Shown here: positions 1 to 10,650 of the stretch, piece after piece
Layout: the number at the start of each line of letters is the position of its first letter
Numbering within the stretch: position 1 is the first letter of the stretch
Assembly (NCBI GenBank): GCA_934047225.1
Contig: OW204004.1
Location: 6,452,401-6,516,400, forward strand
From: Ypsolopha sequella
Taxonomy: Eukaryota > Arthropoda > Insecta > Lepidoptera > Ypsolophidae
DNA length: 64,000 nt
Direction of reading: 5' to 3'
The notes under the pieces: generated by a model
Databases searched by the model: none
What the model saw: only the letters and a program-made list of their open reading frames with translations
What the model was told of the DNA's origin: nothing
Program-made: the position numbers and the translations under genes

Positions 1-90
1 GCTGTAGATCCCTGTGACAGACAGACAGACAGACAGCGCAAGCTTACTAATAGGGTACCGTTTGACACCCTTCCAGTACGGAACCCTAAA
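1..90 (+). repeat. Lepidopteran dispersed repeat, 3' end (GACAGACAG ... GGAACCCTAAA)
   Basis: The end of a dispersed repeat, cut by the window edge. It has CTGTAGATCCCTGTGACAG, a GACA run, then a stretch ending GTACGGAACCCTAAA. Related copies lie at about 22691-22811, 29574-30284 and 57345-57437. The repeat is familiar from lepidopteran genomes, but I do not assign it to a class. Confidence 0.6.
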
Positions 91-459
91 GAGCGGCACA
101 GATGTTGTTACTCGTACAAAGGCAAAAAGTAATTACAACTGCTAGCGCAAAGGCGTAACTTTTCTTTACTAAAGTAGATACACAGAGAACCTTTTTAGAG
201 GTTCGTATAAAAGTAGTCTATTTAGAGTATTTAGTGTTCTGTTCATTCCTACATCTAGGCTTGCCAACCGTCCCGGATTTTCCGGGACGTCCCGCTTCTG
301 GGTCAACTTTGGGCCGTCCCGCCGAGACCCCCCGCGGGATGCCTTTTGTCCCGGAAATCAGTGATTATATCTATCTCGTACCAACTACCCTCAGCCCGAG
401 TAATTGTAATAACTCGCGAGGAGCGATCGTTGTTCATAAATTATTTATGGCACCTGGTT

Positions 460-620
460 TTCTACATATCTTTCAGATGGTAGCTTCGATTCCACTTTCA
501 AATGCAGAGAGAGTGTTTTCTCTCTGTGGAAATGCCTAGACAGACAGCAGAAATAAGCTGTCTGTCGACTACGTCAAGGCTGAACTACAGATTAAAATTA
601 ATTTTTACCAAAAATGACGC
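460..620 (+). pseudogene. Remnant of hAT transposase C-terminus (dimerisation domain)
   Basis: The plus frame gives VASIPLSNAERVFSLCGNA, then a TAG stop at 537-539, then in the same frame TDSRNKLSVDYVKAELQIKI. This is the hAT C-terminal dimerisation signature (S-N-A-E-R-V-F-S, then W-x-x-x-R-N and a final K-I-N). The stop stands where the family has a tryptophan, so a TGG to TAG change is likely. Nothing of the N-terminal zinc finger or the catalytic part remains. Confidence 0.7.
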
Positions 621-664
621 GAATTTTTACAGAACAAAAATTTGTAAAAATGCGCAAAATCGCA

Positions 665-1236
665 AAATATGTAAAAAGTAAATTTAATTTAATAGTTAAA
701 AATTAATGTCTTATTTTTTTCAATTTAATAATTTGTATGTTTGTCTTTCTAACCACGTTGTTTGTGGTGTGTCCCGCGTCATATACCCAAGTCCCGGATG
801 TCGAGCTGGGTAATCCCGGAAATGCTTCTTTTGGAGTTGGCAAGTATAGTATTAAATGTAAAAAATAAATTTAATTTAATAATTGAAAATTTTTGCGTTA
901 TTTTTTTTATTTAATAATTAAATAATTTATATGTTTGTTTTTCTGACCACATTATATGTGGTGTGTCCCCCGTCATATACGCAAGTCCCGGATGTCGAGC
1001 TGGGTAATCCCGGAAATGCTTCTTTTGGAGTTGGCAAGTATAGTATTAAATGTAAAAAATAAATTTAATTTAATAATTAAAAATTTTTGCGTTATTTTTT
1101 TTATTTAATAATTAAATAATTTATATGTTTGTTTTTCTGACCACATTGTATGTGGTGTGTCCCCCGTCATATACGCAAGTCCCGGATGTCGAGCTGGGTA
1201 ATCCCGGAAATGCTTTTTTTGGAGTCGGCAAGCCTA
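665..1236 (+). repeat. Three tandem copies of the hAT right-end region
   Basis: Units begin at ATGTAAAAA-type sequence near 669, 856 and 1050, so the periods are 187 and 194 bases. Each has a TTTAATTTAATA stretch, a TGACCACATT-type block, GTGTGTCCC, TATAC(G/C)CAAGTCCCGGATG and TGCTT-TTTTGGAGT(T/C)GGCAAG. Only the third ends in the full inverted repeat. Confidence 0.8.
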
Positions 1237-1283
1237 CCTACATCCCTAGTCCTATGGAAATTTTATATTTGAGGTTTATACAC

Positions 1284-1330
1284 GAAACGCCTCTGCGACC
1301 TAGTGGTAAAGCACGCGCTCGCTAACCCAG
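1284..1330 (+). repeat. tRNA-headed SINE fragment
   Basis: CTGCGACCTAGTGGTAAAGC resembles the box A half of a tRNA-derived SINE. It stops at AACCCAGAAG and is followed by an ATATC microsatellite (1336-1364). There is no box B, so this is a truncated head only. Confidence 0.4.
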
Positions 1331-1570
1331 AAGTTATATCATATCATATCATATCATATCATATAGTTTATAGTTATATTGCATGTTCTAAGTAGCCAAG
1401 TCACAAGTTTAAAAGATGTTACATGAAGGAAATGTACAAGTGACGCCCTGTAGGGGCGCAACAAAAACAAGAGGGGCAACTAGATGCCATTTTACGTAAA
1501 TATTACTTAACAAATATGTTATATACAATAAATTTTATACACAAACAAAAAGAATAATTATTTTTTGTAC

Positions 1571-1837
1571 ATACAACGTGTAACAGAAAGGTGTAAGCAT
1601 ATTTAAAGAGCTTATTTAGTCAATGGTATAGAACAACTTTTACTATGGAACAAAACCTGTATCTCGATTTTTTTTTTATTGTTTCATAGAAAAATGCAAT
1701 GCCGCTTGGTCGAAATGTATGGAAGGGCAGATTTTTTTTTTGAGATTTCAGGTTTGACCCCATAGTAAAAGTTGTTCTATACCATTGACTGAATAAGCTC
1801 TTCAAATATGGTTACACCTTTCTGTTACACGTTGTAT
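1571..1837. mobile_element. Palindromic MITE, family A, copy 1
   Basis: About 80 bases are repeated in inverted order at the two ends: ATACAACGTGTAACAGAAAG at the left and its complement ending GTTACACGTTGTAT at the right. The outermost TA suggests a Tc1/mariner-type target. Short open frames on either strand are by-products of the inverted repeat. Other copies are at 11379-11646, 21009-22093 (interrupted) and 53265-53505. Confidence 0.8.
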
Positions 1838-2039
1838 ATTATTATTTGTCTCCTCGCAGGGCTATTGAAGTATTTCATTTAGTAATGTTATATAATTTTA
1901 TCATTAAATTGGTTATGGTCCCCCCGCGGTGCACCATAATTTGTGTTCGATCTATGCATGTTTCAGAAGGCATGTTAAGAGGCAGCTAGCCGCCAACGAC
2001 CTTGAGTCGACCTGTGTCGGTGTAAATATCGACACAAAC

Positions 2040-2150
2040 TATATTGAAATAACGTTCATATCAGCGGGCACTGCATTACGACGTCGCTGGGTCTCCGGAT
2101 AGCGCAAAATAGGAGAAAATAATACTTTTCACATGGACGCGAGGGACGGA
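2040..2150 (-). repeat. Dispersed repeat fragment shared with 21540-21660 and 57150-57260
   Basis: On the minus strand it reads GTCCATGTGAAAAGTATTAT, then TCTCCTATTTTGCG, GAGACCCAGCGACGTCGTAA and TGCAGTGCCCGCTGATATGA. The same block recurs at 57150-57260 and, more diverged, at 21560-21660. It is a repeat tail of unknown class. Confidence 0.5.
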
Positions 2151-2450
2151 AAAAAAACCTATAAATAATTTTTCCAAGCAAATTGTAGGTATTTTAGTGT
2201 AATAACCATACGAATACCATTAGTAGTTTCAAAGAAATAACCAATTTTACTTAATTTTAGTCTAAGAACAACTTGACTTTGAACAATATTTTCATGCTGT
2301 TACTTATACGAGAGAATAATTTCCTAAAATAAAGTTGTTTTTTATAGTTTAACTAACAATAATATTATATATTTCATAATTGTTAAATAGCTTTATCAAC
2401 TGAATCATTTTCGGACGACAACGACGCTGGAAAAAGGCGCCTTAAGTTGT

Positions 2451-2589
2451 TGGTCCATTTGTGCCCGAAGTTCGGCGATATGACTCAGCAACCATCTCGT
2501 TTGGGATATAATAATCGTCGATGAAAAGCGGGTGCACTAAGTGTGGACTGTGACTTGCGTTTTTCAGTTCACACTTGAGAACCTGAGAC
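2451..2589 (+). repeat. SINE body fragment, interrupted by a hAT element
   Basis: TTTGTGCCCGAAGTTCGGCG ... AAGCGGGTGCACTAAGTGTG ... matches the body of the SINE at 15187-15485 and the fragment at 12050-12195. The copy is split by the hAT element at 2590-3021 and resumes briefly at 3022. Confidence 0.6.
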
Positions 2590-3021
2590 CAGTGCCGGAT
2601 TAGCCACGAAGCAAGAGTAGCAAATGCTGCGGGCCCCACGCATTTGGGGGCCCCGCGCACCAACGTTTTCTGACCATAAAAAAGTATTGGGTATTTATAT
2701 ATTAGATTTAGTCAAAATTACTAAGAAGAAAATATTTGCATTCATTCAACATTAAAACGTGTTAAAAATGAATTGAGGAACACGATGAGCCAACAACGTT
2801 TTAATCACCTCCTTTTAATGAATATTGTACATGATTTACTCCGAGAAGTCGATATCAACAGCATTATTTGTAAATTTGCCCAAATTAAATCAAGAAAAGT
2901 TTGTTTGTAACAGTTTTGTTTTATTCAATGCCATAAACTCGATAAGTATCTAACCAAAAACAGTCTAAGGGCCCCTTGATAGAATTTGCTACAGGCCCCG
3001 CGCTGGCTTAATCCGGCACTG
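2590..3021. mobile_element. Non-autonomous hAT element with 8-bp TSD
   Basis: The ends are CAGTGCCGGATTAGCC and GGCTTAATCCGGCACTG, close inverted repeats with the canonical hAT start CAGTG. The flanks CCTGAGAC at 2582-2589 and 3022-3029 are a perfect 8-bp duplication. GGGCCCC blocks sit just inside both ends. It has no coding capacity and lies inside a SINE body. Confidence 0.88.
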
Positions 3022-3029
3022 CCTGAGAC

Positions 3030-3528
3030 CCTCCACAATGTTTACCTTCACTGATCAGCAAGTGTTACTGAACACTGGTTGGTGCATGTTTGCCCGGCAG
3101 GAATTTAACCAGAGTAGATAATTTTGATAGGTTTAGATAATATTTTTTATTTAGTATAATGTTTTATTTAATATAATATTTTAATTAGTATCGTATAAGG
3201 TTTTAGGGCTTTTTCTTTTATATTTTTCATTTTTTTTTTCTTGGGATTATTTACTTTATAGTATTTGACTGACAAAAATGTACTATTTACTATTTTTGTG
3301 CCAAATTTAAAGTCTTTATTTCATAATATATTTTTCAAACCAACATAGTTATGACAATTTCCATAACAAGTAATTTAGGTATTGTTAAAACCAGGGTAGA
3401 GGACAATCCGGCTTTTTTAATGTTTAATTAAAGTAGAACACAATACTGTATTGATTTATTTAGTGGATATGTATGAATATCCGTCTACCCACCTTTGTAA
3501 AGATTTTGTTGTAAAACTGTGTGCAAAA
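3030..3528. other. AT-rich stretch without recognised gene
   Basis: No convincing coding frame or repeat border was seen. The stretch is rich in TTTTATTTA and ATAATATT runs. Confidence 0.4.
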
Positions 3529-3895
3529 TAGTAGTTTATGCTACAAGGGCGCAAAGGAATAAATTACGAGGACGATTTAAACGTAACCGAGTAATTTATT
3601 GCTCTTACGCCCGTGTATCATACTACTTTTTTCAATGCATAGTGTGAGGAAATAAAACAAATATAATCTTGTGAACTTTTTATTATAATTGGCTCAAAGG
3701 ACTGTATCCAGAGCCGTTAAACAGTGGAAAAAAAAGTATAACATTTATGGTTCATAGGAAAGGCTGCAGGTTAGCCAACCATTGTGAATAAACTAAAAAA
3801 AAAAAAAAATTATAGAGCCCTAGGGCAAAATAATCGACTTTCTGTTCGGTTTTGATGCATAAAACGTGGGCCTTTACGAGCACTTGCATTGAAAA
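3529..3895 (+). mobile_element. Hairpin-headed non-autonomous element, family B, copy 1
   Basis: It starts TAGTAGTTTATGCTACAAGG and ends CACTTGCATTGAAAA. The first ~115 bases form an imperfect hairpin (GTAGTTTATGCTACAAGGGC pairs with GCCCGTGTATCATACTAC). The rest is bounded by an inverted TTTTTCAATGCA. It includes the shared markers GGCTGCAGGTTAGCCAACC and GCCCTAGGGCAAAATAATCG. Further copies: 6367-6760, 14664-15011, 18769-19141, 23529-23897 and 56516-56894. Confidence 0.75.
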
Positions 3896-4086
3896 TAAAT
3901 AAATACGGTCTATTCCTGTTTCTATCCCTCCTATATTAGTTGGTAATCTTTAATTCTAACGGAATATTCTAAATTCGAAGTGGCTGGTAACCGATCGGTT
4001 AAAAATCAAAAAATATTTATTTTACCAAAAAAACAATAAATAATTCTGTGGCCCCAATATAGGCATAGCCTGACCCGTGTGGGTAC

Positions 4087-4113
4087 AGTGTATATATATA
4101 TATATATATATAT
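4087..4113. repeat. (TA)n microsatellite
   Basis: An uninterrupted run of alternating T and A follows GTGGGTACAGTG. Confidence 0.9.
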
Positions 4114-4385
4114 GGTTTAGTATTAACTGCATGTGGCAGGTGAAAGTTTCAAGTAAACAAAAAAAAACTTTTATCGTTAAGTAAAACAATAACGAAACTA
4201 GAGAATCTTAAAAATCTTAGAAAGAAGAAATAAAAAATATCACTTTCTTAACACATAAATTATAATTTATAAAGTGAACAAAATTGTAAATTGAAATTTA
4301 AAGTTTAAGGCTTATGACATTTACAAATTAGGTACACATAATTTATTATTATATATATAGCATATATACGAGTTGAATTTGTGAA

Positions 4386-4616
4386 CATCGTCCAAATTCA
4401 TACTTGAGCTTTGGTAAGGGATCAGCATCATCAACCAATAACGATTTTTATAAAATTAGTAAAATGAAATTACGACTTCCCATAGTGATTCACTCAGGAC
4501 TGGGAGTGAATTACTGTGGGAAGTCGAAATTTCATTGTACGGATTTCACAAAAACTGTTATTGATTCATGATGCTGATCACTTATCAAACCTCCAGTATG
4601 AATTTGGACGATGATC
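4386..4616. mobile_element. Palindromic MITE (ATCGTCCAAATTCATACT ends)
   Basis: CATCGTCCAAATTCATACTT at the left pairs with AGTATGAATTTGGACGATG at the right. The inner arms also pair (GATCAGCATCAT with ATGATGCTGATC, TTACGACTTCCCA with TGGGAAGTCGAA). The whole ~230 bases can fold into one hairpin around 4495. It has no coding capacity. Confidence 0.75.
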
Positions 4617-4884
4617 AAAAAGTCACCTTGTATATAGAATATAGAATATAGAATTAATAAATACTATAATATAAGATTTTTATGTGGATTGATAAGTATA
4701 ATTTGTATAAGGCAAGTAAAGATTTTATAATCCAAACCAAGAAGCCATTTTTGAATCTTGAATTTTGCTTCTCTACTTGTTGCATGTTTAATGTCGCAAT
4801 TATTTACAATTTTGCTATAGATATGAGGACACAAAAAGAGGGCAAATATTTGCGCGAAAACAGTCTTTGTAACGGTAACTTTGG

Positions 4885-5329
4885 TTACGAAATTTCTTTT
4901 TCCAAGCATGTATTCATAGTCAGGGAGGTAATAGTTTTACGATGTTGGATTATCGTTTCTTTGAAGATAAATAGTTGGCGTATGGTCAAAACTTTACATT
5001 CTGTGTAGAGATCTGTAGTATGATACCAAATAGGTTTGTTGTGCAAAACTTTTAATACTGAGCGTTGAGCTCTTTCCAAAGTGAGCATATGAGTCTTCGA
5101 GGACTCTCCCCAGGATCCTATACAGTAGCTAATCAGTGACTGACAAAGACTCAAATAAACAACACGCAGAATATCCTTTGTGGTATTGTTTCTGAGTAGC
5201 CGCATGATATTTATTAACTTTCTTGCACGTGTAGAAACAGACGAGATATGTTTGTAAAAGGAAAGTTTTTCGTCGAGTATAATTTCGAGGTATTTTACAT
5301 GGTCAGTTCTCTCTACGGTATCAAAGGAG
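4885..5329 (-). pseudogene. Non-LTR retrotransposon reverse transcriptase, C-terminal fragment
   Basis: The minus frame reads VKYLEIILDEKLSFYKHI, then RLLRNNTTKDILRVVYLSLC, SLISYCIGSWG and LTLERAQRSVLKVLHNKP. This is the thumb and C-terminal region that follows the palm in Jockey/CR1-like LINE polymerases (V-K-Y-L-G-x-x-L-D, then L-x-x-S-x-x-x-Y-C, then Q-R). No catalytic FADD box is present, because the copy is cut upstream by the MITE at 5334-5492. It is a dead 5'-truncated LINE end. Confidence 0.7.
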
Positions 5330-5333
5330 CAGT

Positions 5334-5492
5334 GGGTCTACCGCGTAATTCTGATTTTTATCAACATCAACTTGAGATTGAAATTTGACGTGCGTGCGAT
5401 CACGCCCGCCTAACATGCCATCTCTTTTGCACGCACGTCAAATTTCAATCTCAAGTTGATGTTGATGAAAATCAGAATTAAGCGGTAGACCC
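5334..5492. mobile_element. Short palindromic MITE
   Basis: GGGTCTACCGC and GCGGTAGACCC form the ends. Nearly 70 bases pair on each side, including AACTTGAGATTGAAATTTGA with its complement, with a loop around CGCCCGCCTAACATGCC. It abuts the LINE fragment at 4885-5329. Confidence 0.8.
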
Positions 5493-5539
5493 GCAGGTGT
5501 TCGTTAAACGGCCACAGGTATGGATTTTAATTGGCATAA

Positions 5540-5960
5540 CAACTTTTTTTATTACCCGTCCAAAGATTTTATTTGCTTTTCATAGAGGCGATTATAAGTT
5601 GGCTCTTTGGCCTCTTTTTCTTGGACGCGTAATACTAGTGATCACGCAGCGAAACAACAAATTGGTGTGTTTTTAGCTGATACTGAAATATTTTGTAGGG
5701 AAAAAAATATTGAATTTAGGTGATATACCTTCATATTTCAATTACCTATTCCATGAAAAAAAAATCAAGTTGATCTTTTAACCGCGTTCTTGAAGCGAAC
5801 GTTTGAAAACAAAAAAAAAAGAGGTTGCAAAACATTTTTTTGCGACAAAAGTATAAATCTTAGTACATTGTTTATACGTAAGATCCCTAGAGAAAAGATT
5901 AATAAACTAAATATATATTTTTTCAATATAAGGAGAGTCCGAATTTCTTCAAACGAATCC
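5540..5960 (+). repeat. Dispersed repeat, second copy at 58548-58990
   Basis: More than 300 bases match in direct orientation, including CGCGTAATACTAGTGATCAC, GCAGCGAAACAACAAATTG, GTAGGGAAAAAAATATTG and AATCAAGTTGATCT. No coding frame survives. The class is unknown. Confidence 0.65.
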
Positions 5961-6366
5961 TAGATAGCCTGGAGTTGGTCATGCTCTAGGCTCAGGTACA
6001 GTCTTAAGTTCTGAGGCAGGTCTTGCACTGACTCTCCGCGATCGTGAGTATGTGCTTACCCCTGGTCATTCAGCCTAGCCAGCACAGATCTTTCAAATGA
6101 GGCAGAACCGCATCGGAAGCGGCATTTATTTCGGTCCACGTTATCCTCTAAGAATCAGTTAGTTACTTAAATAATTACAAGATCAGCACGGTCGAAACCA
6201 CGAACAAATTCTATATTTACGAGTAGTTTAAATAAAACGATATTGGGCACTTTATTTATTCGACAAAATGTTCACTTAGTATTAAACAAACGAACTACTC
6301 ATAAATCTAAATAAAAGTTACTAAGTACGAGAAGGACGATCAGAAGACCTTCTATTTTCATAAATG

Positions 6367-6760
6367 TTTTTTCAATGCATGTGCTCGTAAAGGCCCACTT
6401 TTTGTGCATCATAACCGAACAGAGAGTCGATTATTTTGCCCTAGGGCCTTTAATATTATTTTTTTTTAAATTTATTTATAATGGTTGGTTAACCCGCAGC
6501 CTTTCCTGTGAACCATAAATGTCATACTTTTTTTTCCACTGTTTAACGGCTCTGGATACAGTCCTTTTGAGCCAATTACAATTTAAAGTTCACAAGATTA
6601 TATTTGTTTTATTTCCTCACACTATGCATTGAAAAACGTAGTATGATACACGGGCGTAAGAGCAATAAATTACTCGGTTACGTTTAAAACACTCGCTACG
6701 CTCGTGTTTTAAGTCGTCCTCGTAATTTATTCCTTTGCGCCCTTGTAGCATAAACTACTA
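6367..6760 (-). mobile_element. Hairpin-headed non-autonomous element, family B, copy 2
   Basis: This is in the opposite orientation to copy 1. It runs from TTTTTTCAATGCATGTGCTC to CTTGTAGCATAAACTACTA and keeps the complete hairpin head with CTCGCTACGCTCGTG in its loop. Confidence 0.75.
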
Positions 6761-6792
6761 TAACCACAGAACATATGGTTTTAACTCTCATT

Positions 6793-6830
6793 TTATTTAT
6801 TTGTTTATTTATTTATTTATTTACAAACAA
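6793..6830. repeat. (TTTA)n microsatellite
   Basis: A run of TTTA units, repeated again at 6900-6921. Confidence 0.8.
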
Positions 6831-7332
6831 GGAGTACAAACAGAGAGAGGCACATAACATCTTACAGTAAAGTTATAGGTAGTTGTTCATTGTACCACTA
6901 TTTATTTATTTATTTATTTAGTTTTATTAGGGACATCAACAGCAATACATAAAACTTAATACAACATTAACAAAAAATACAAGAAATAAAGCCAATAACA
7001 GATATCCACAATAGTACATTAACGAAAGTACATAGAATTATGTATAGAATTATCCTTAGCATACTCACAGATAATATAAATGTTTGAAGTGACGCAGACA
7101 GGAGATAAAGATAAAAGTAATACTATATTTTTGTTTAAAGAATTATACTACAAAGCTAAAAAACAACCAATCTTAAAACTAACATGCACACAGAAAATTA
7201 TAAAGATTAATTAATTGTCAGAAAGCGCTTTCTTCACTTGTCTTTTATAACACATATATGAACAATTATTGAAGTCGATATTCAAGAAATTCTCATTATG
7301 ACTCTTACACATTCGGTATAGTATTGATTATG

Positions 7333-7432
7333 TTATGTTAAAAACTTATATATGAACAAAATAACGAAAATAACTATTAATACGCTTTTAGTTATTTCGT
7401 TCATATGTAACTTTTTAACATAACATAACCAT
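7333..7432. repeat. Short palindrome (MITE-like)
   Basis: TTATGTTAAAAACTTATATA and the right arm TATGTAACTTTTTAACATAA pair, with ATGAACAAAATAACGAAAAT and its complement inside. The length is ~100 bases. Confidence 0.6.
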
Positions 7433-7924
7433 TAACCACACTAGCAAGGGTGTGTTTTCGGGGTGAGACTAAACATTTTATTGATTAAGGCGATATGATC
7501 AATTTTCGAACGAATCAGCGAACGTAAAAAACATAGAGAGGCATTCTTACAAATTGTAATTCGGAAATGGTCAGACACTGAAAAGGATAAAAGACTCGTG
7601 GTGGTTCTTACTGTGTGTCTAGCGATAGTGGGCTAGCCGTGATTGACCGACTGACAGAGACAGTGAACATGTGGCCGGCACGGTTTTCATGGGGTAATTT
7701 CTCAACTCTAATCAAACTTCTATCGTTCTTTCTTTCGCTGATCCTAATCCTAATTTTTTTAACCTTAATTTTAATTAGTTTTTAACAGTTTTAAGTTTTG
7801 TGAGACATGTTTCACTTATGTAGCAAAACTACTATTATTATTTAATTAGGTATATATGATGTGTCTGCCTGTTATTGGGTATGCACTCTAATTTTAATCG
7901 TTACAGCTATGTTTATACATATCC

Positions 7925-8220
7925 ATCCATCAGCCTAGTTCGTCCACTGCTGGACATAAGCCTTTCCAGGACTTTGCCACTCTGGGCGGTCATCCTGGAA
8001 GAATTACCCATACTGACACACGATAGGCAGGCGGGTTGGTGAGCGCGGTGCCGGAACCCTCGCACCAGTGACGCCGCTGCCCGTCACCAGTCTGTTCCAT
8101 ATAAGGCCCGGCTATTAGGGATGGATATACCGCCATCCATCGGTCCCAGGCATGGTGGGCCCCCGGTTTTTTGCCAGTGAGTTTGCCTCTTACTCTCCCC
8201 CAAATTACTTCGAAGGGGAA
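7925..8220 (-). repeat. RTE-type LINE 3' end
   Basis: On the minus strand the sequence around 7925-7985 reads as a decayed form of the RTE polymerase terminus (SWK ... SSSGRT), corresponding to the widespread lepidopteran CCACTGCTGGACATA block on the plus strand. The rest, with CGCACCAGTGACGCCGCTGC, is the usual 3' untranslated tail. A second piece of that tail is at 24985-25030. Confidence 0.6.
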
Positions 8221-8429
8221 TTTTTATACATATGTCATAGTGTAATATGTGTTGGCAAACCGAATAAATAAATAAATAATGCTATCATGACCCTAACTAA
8301 TAATAAACAACGCGAACAGAATGGGTTCTAAAACACACCCAACAGGTATCTGGGAAAAATTTACTGTTCTATGTTAACGATGACGACGCAGTACTGCAAG
8401 TCGTCGTACAGGTCTGACAAACTTCTCAC

Positions 8430-8844
8430 CAGGGTTGGATTCAGACCCTCGGAAAATTATTGTCTATAGGAATTAAAAATATACTACTTGGCTAAAATTA
8501 TAGTACCTTTCGTTTTTCGTCGATTTTCGTTTTGAATTGAAATAAAATAGCCTATTTGTTAGTAAAGTTTTTAACAATTTACTAAAAATATTCATAATTT
8601 AATAAAATAGCCTATTAGTGAAATTAAAAAAAAAATTACTAAAATATTCATAATGCACAGAAATTCTCTATATTGTAGGGTAAATGTTAAAAAGCAAAAC
8701 GTCTCAACCAATAAAACAAGTCAGTCGGCCTGAAGATAAAATTATGGTATTTTTAACGTAGTGTAGTTCCATTACGATACTACATACTACATGTCATGAA
8801 AATATGGTACAAATAGTATAATTATACTATGAAATCCAACCCTG
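8430..8844. mobile_element. Non-autonomous hAT element with imperfect 8-bp TSD
   Basis: The ends are CAGGGTTGGATT and AATCCAACCCTG, perfect 12-bp inverted repeats. The flanks CTTCTCAC (8422-8429) and CCTCTCAC (8845-8852) match at 7 of 8 positions, so the insertion is older than the others. The interior is AT-rich, non-coding, and holds a direct repeat with AATAAAATAGCCTATT. Confidence 0.8.
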
Positions 8845-9064
8845 CCTCTCACAAACACCTCAGCATCTGCAACGCCAACGTAATACAAGTAGCATAAACG
8901 CGGAAGATCTCCGGGGTTACCAAGAAATATATTATCACGAAGGCGAAGCCCGCAGGCAAAACACAAGTCTTGGTTAAGTGAAACCGGTAACGGAATTGCC
9001 TTCATCCACGCTTTGCTCTAGAGAACGAAACTGAGAAAATGAAACTGTAGATAACGGCTGCAGT

Positions 9065-9545
9065 TAGGGTTTGCAATTCGAATATTCGAATATTCATTTT
9101 ATTCGAATATCCGCTCCAATTTCAAATTCGAATAATTCATTTAAATTATTCGAATAGTTGAATAATAATAAAGTTTTTGTTTTTGGTCTTATTCTTACTC
9201 TGCCCCTGAGTCCCACCCCACCTTGTGTTCATTTACTCGTTCAGCCTCGTTCGTTCGTTCACTCAGTCAGTCACGCGGCCAGCGACAGCGCGCACGCATC
9301 TGTGTTGTGTTAACTTGTGTTAACACAAACAAGAAAAATAATTAAAATACTTGATTTTATTTGAATAAAATTATGCAGCAATCAAACCAAACCACAGTCT
9401 AGCTGCTTTTGTTTGTTTTGAATTGATATTGTATTGTTTTCAATCAATGTTTAAAAATATTCGAATATCCGAATATTCGAATATTTGGCTCTAGAAGTAT
9501 TCATTTTATTCGAATAGTAAAATTAAACGAATAGTGCAAACCCTA
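9065..9545. mobile_element. Non-autonomous hAT element rich in TTCGAATA
   Basis: It starts TAGGGTTTGCAATTCG and ends GTGCAAACCCTA. An exact 8-bp duplication, GCTGCAGT, flanks it at 9057-9064 and 9546-9553. Subterminal ATTCGAATATTCGAATATTC arrays occur at both sides, probably transposase-binding repeats. The middle has a short CG-richer part with GTTCGTTCGTTCACTCAGTC. Confidence 0.88.
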
Positions 9546-9553
9546 GCTGCAGT

Positions 9554-10420
9554 ACAAAGAACATATAAAGTGCTTGGTGTATACCGCACACAATGTACGG
9601 GTTTCATCATTGTGTATGTAATAATAATAGCATTTTTTTTTGCATTGTAAAAAGAAGTATTTTCTATCAGCTGATTCAAGTACCTTGGGTACTCAGACAT
9701 ATTTAGATATATTAAGAGAAGCGGAAGATTTGAGGGGGGAATGCAACTGGGACAATAGGATACCAAAGCTCCAAGCAATGGGATTTGGATGGAATAGCTC
9801 CAACTGGAGAGACGACCATCCGCCTGTGCCCAGCAGGCGTCCCACCTCTAAATCAATCAGCTGATTTTTAGCACTGGGGAAATATTCGAGGGTGGTTTAA
9901 AAGGATTATTCATGCGATAAAATAGTATTTAATTAATTAGTCGAAATAAATAATTGGAGTACATCCTAATAAACATTTAAAGTAAAGTAAAATTTTTAAT
10001 AAAAGATAGAAGATAGAATGTCAAAGACAGAACCGAAAATTATTTGAGTGGATACTTTTTATGCCGTCTCTTTACTCAATCACAAAGGTGATCAAAAGAA
10101 TCAATGGCGACGCATTTTCTTCGAGGTCATTTTTTGATTTATTATTTAGATCAAATAAGCATTAATTTATCATGAGTACTCTAATAACTAATAAAACAAC
10201 TAATCAGCGATTAAAAACGTAATAATCTAATAAGCAATCAAACTATCCTTCGTTAAAATAATTTTGTTTCGGAAGTGTTCTGTTCGGAAAAGTTCTGAAC
10301 ATGACCCCCTACGAGATTCGAACAAAGAAGTATCCACTTCAATACTCTTCGTTGTAAATGAAACAACTTGTTTGTAGATTTCCATAAAAACTTTTCATAC
10401 AATGTGAACGCGCCCTTAGA
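9554..10420. other. Intergenic stretch without recognised gene
   Basis: A plus frame at 9640-9864 is open for 74 codons but has no recognisable domain and probably arises by chance. Otherwise AT-rich, with no repeat border found. Confidence 0.35.
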
Positions 10421-10429
10421 AGTCTGAAA

Positions 10430-10650
10430 ATCTAAGCTGCCAGTATTCCGCGATAGCCGGCAGCGTGACGTCGCGCGTTTCGTTCGGAAAATTGACTCGG
10501 CACTTCCCGCGGAAAGTAAAAAGTTTGGTGACGATTCGGAAATTGCTTTTGTGGCGGTTTTGATTTTGATTCCTTGTCAAGTGTTGTGGACTTGCGGTGT
10601 GATGAAATAAAATTGAGGATCAAGGAGCGGGAATTTCATGTAAGTTGTTA
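10430..10650 (+). promoter_or_regulatory. Possible host promoter or non-coding first exon
   Basis: This stretch is more CpG-rich than its surroundings (GCGATAGCCGGCAGCGTGAC, GTCGCGCGTTTCG, CCCGCGG). At 10640 there is a good splice donor, CAT then GTAAGTTG. A short first exon ending there would fit an insect gene whose coding exons lie outside the recognisable part. There is no clear TATA box and no coding frame that I recognise. This is inference only. Confidence 0.25.

Larger units (their letters stand above)
256..1236 (+). mobile_element. hAT-type DNA transposon, internally deleted, with 8-bp TSD
   Basis: The ends are inverted: TAGGCTTGCCAAC at the left and GTCGGCAAGCCTA at the right. They are flanked by a perfect 8-bp duplication, CCTACATC (248-255 and 1237-1244), as expected for hAT elements. 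The interior keeps the C-terminal dimerisation region of a hAT transposase. The last 570 bases are three tandem copies of a 187-194 bp unit that carries the terminal motif TCCCGGATGTCGAGCTGGG. Confidence 0.85.

Noticed and set aside
4682..5008. 108-codon plus frame opposite the LINE fragment
   Set aside because: It is the antisense of the reverse transcriptase remnant on the minus strand.
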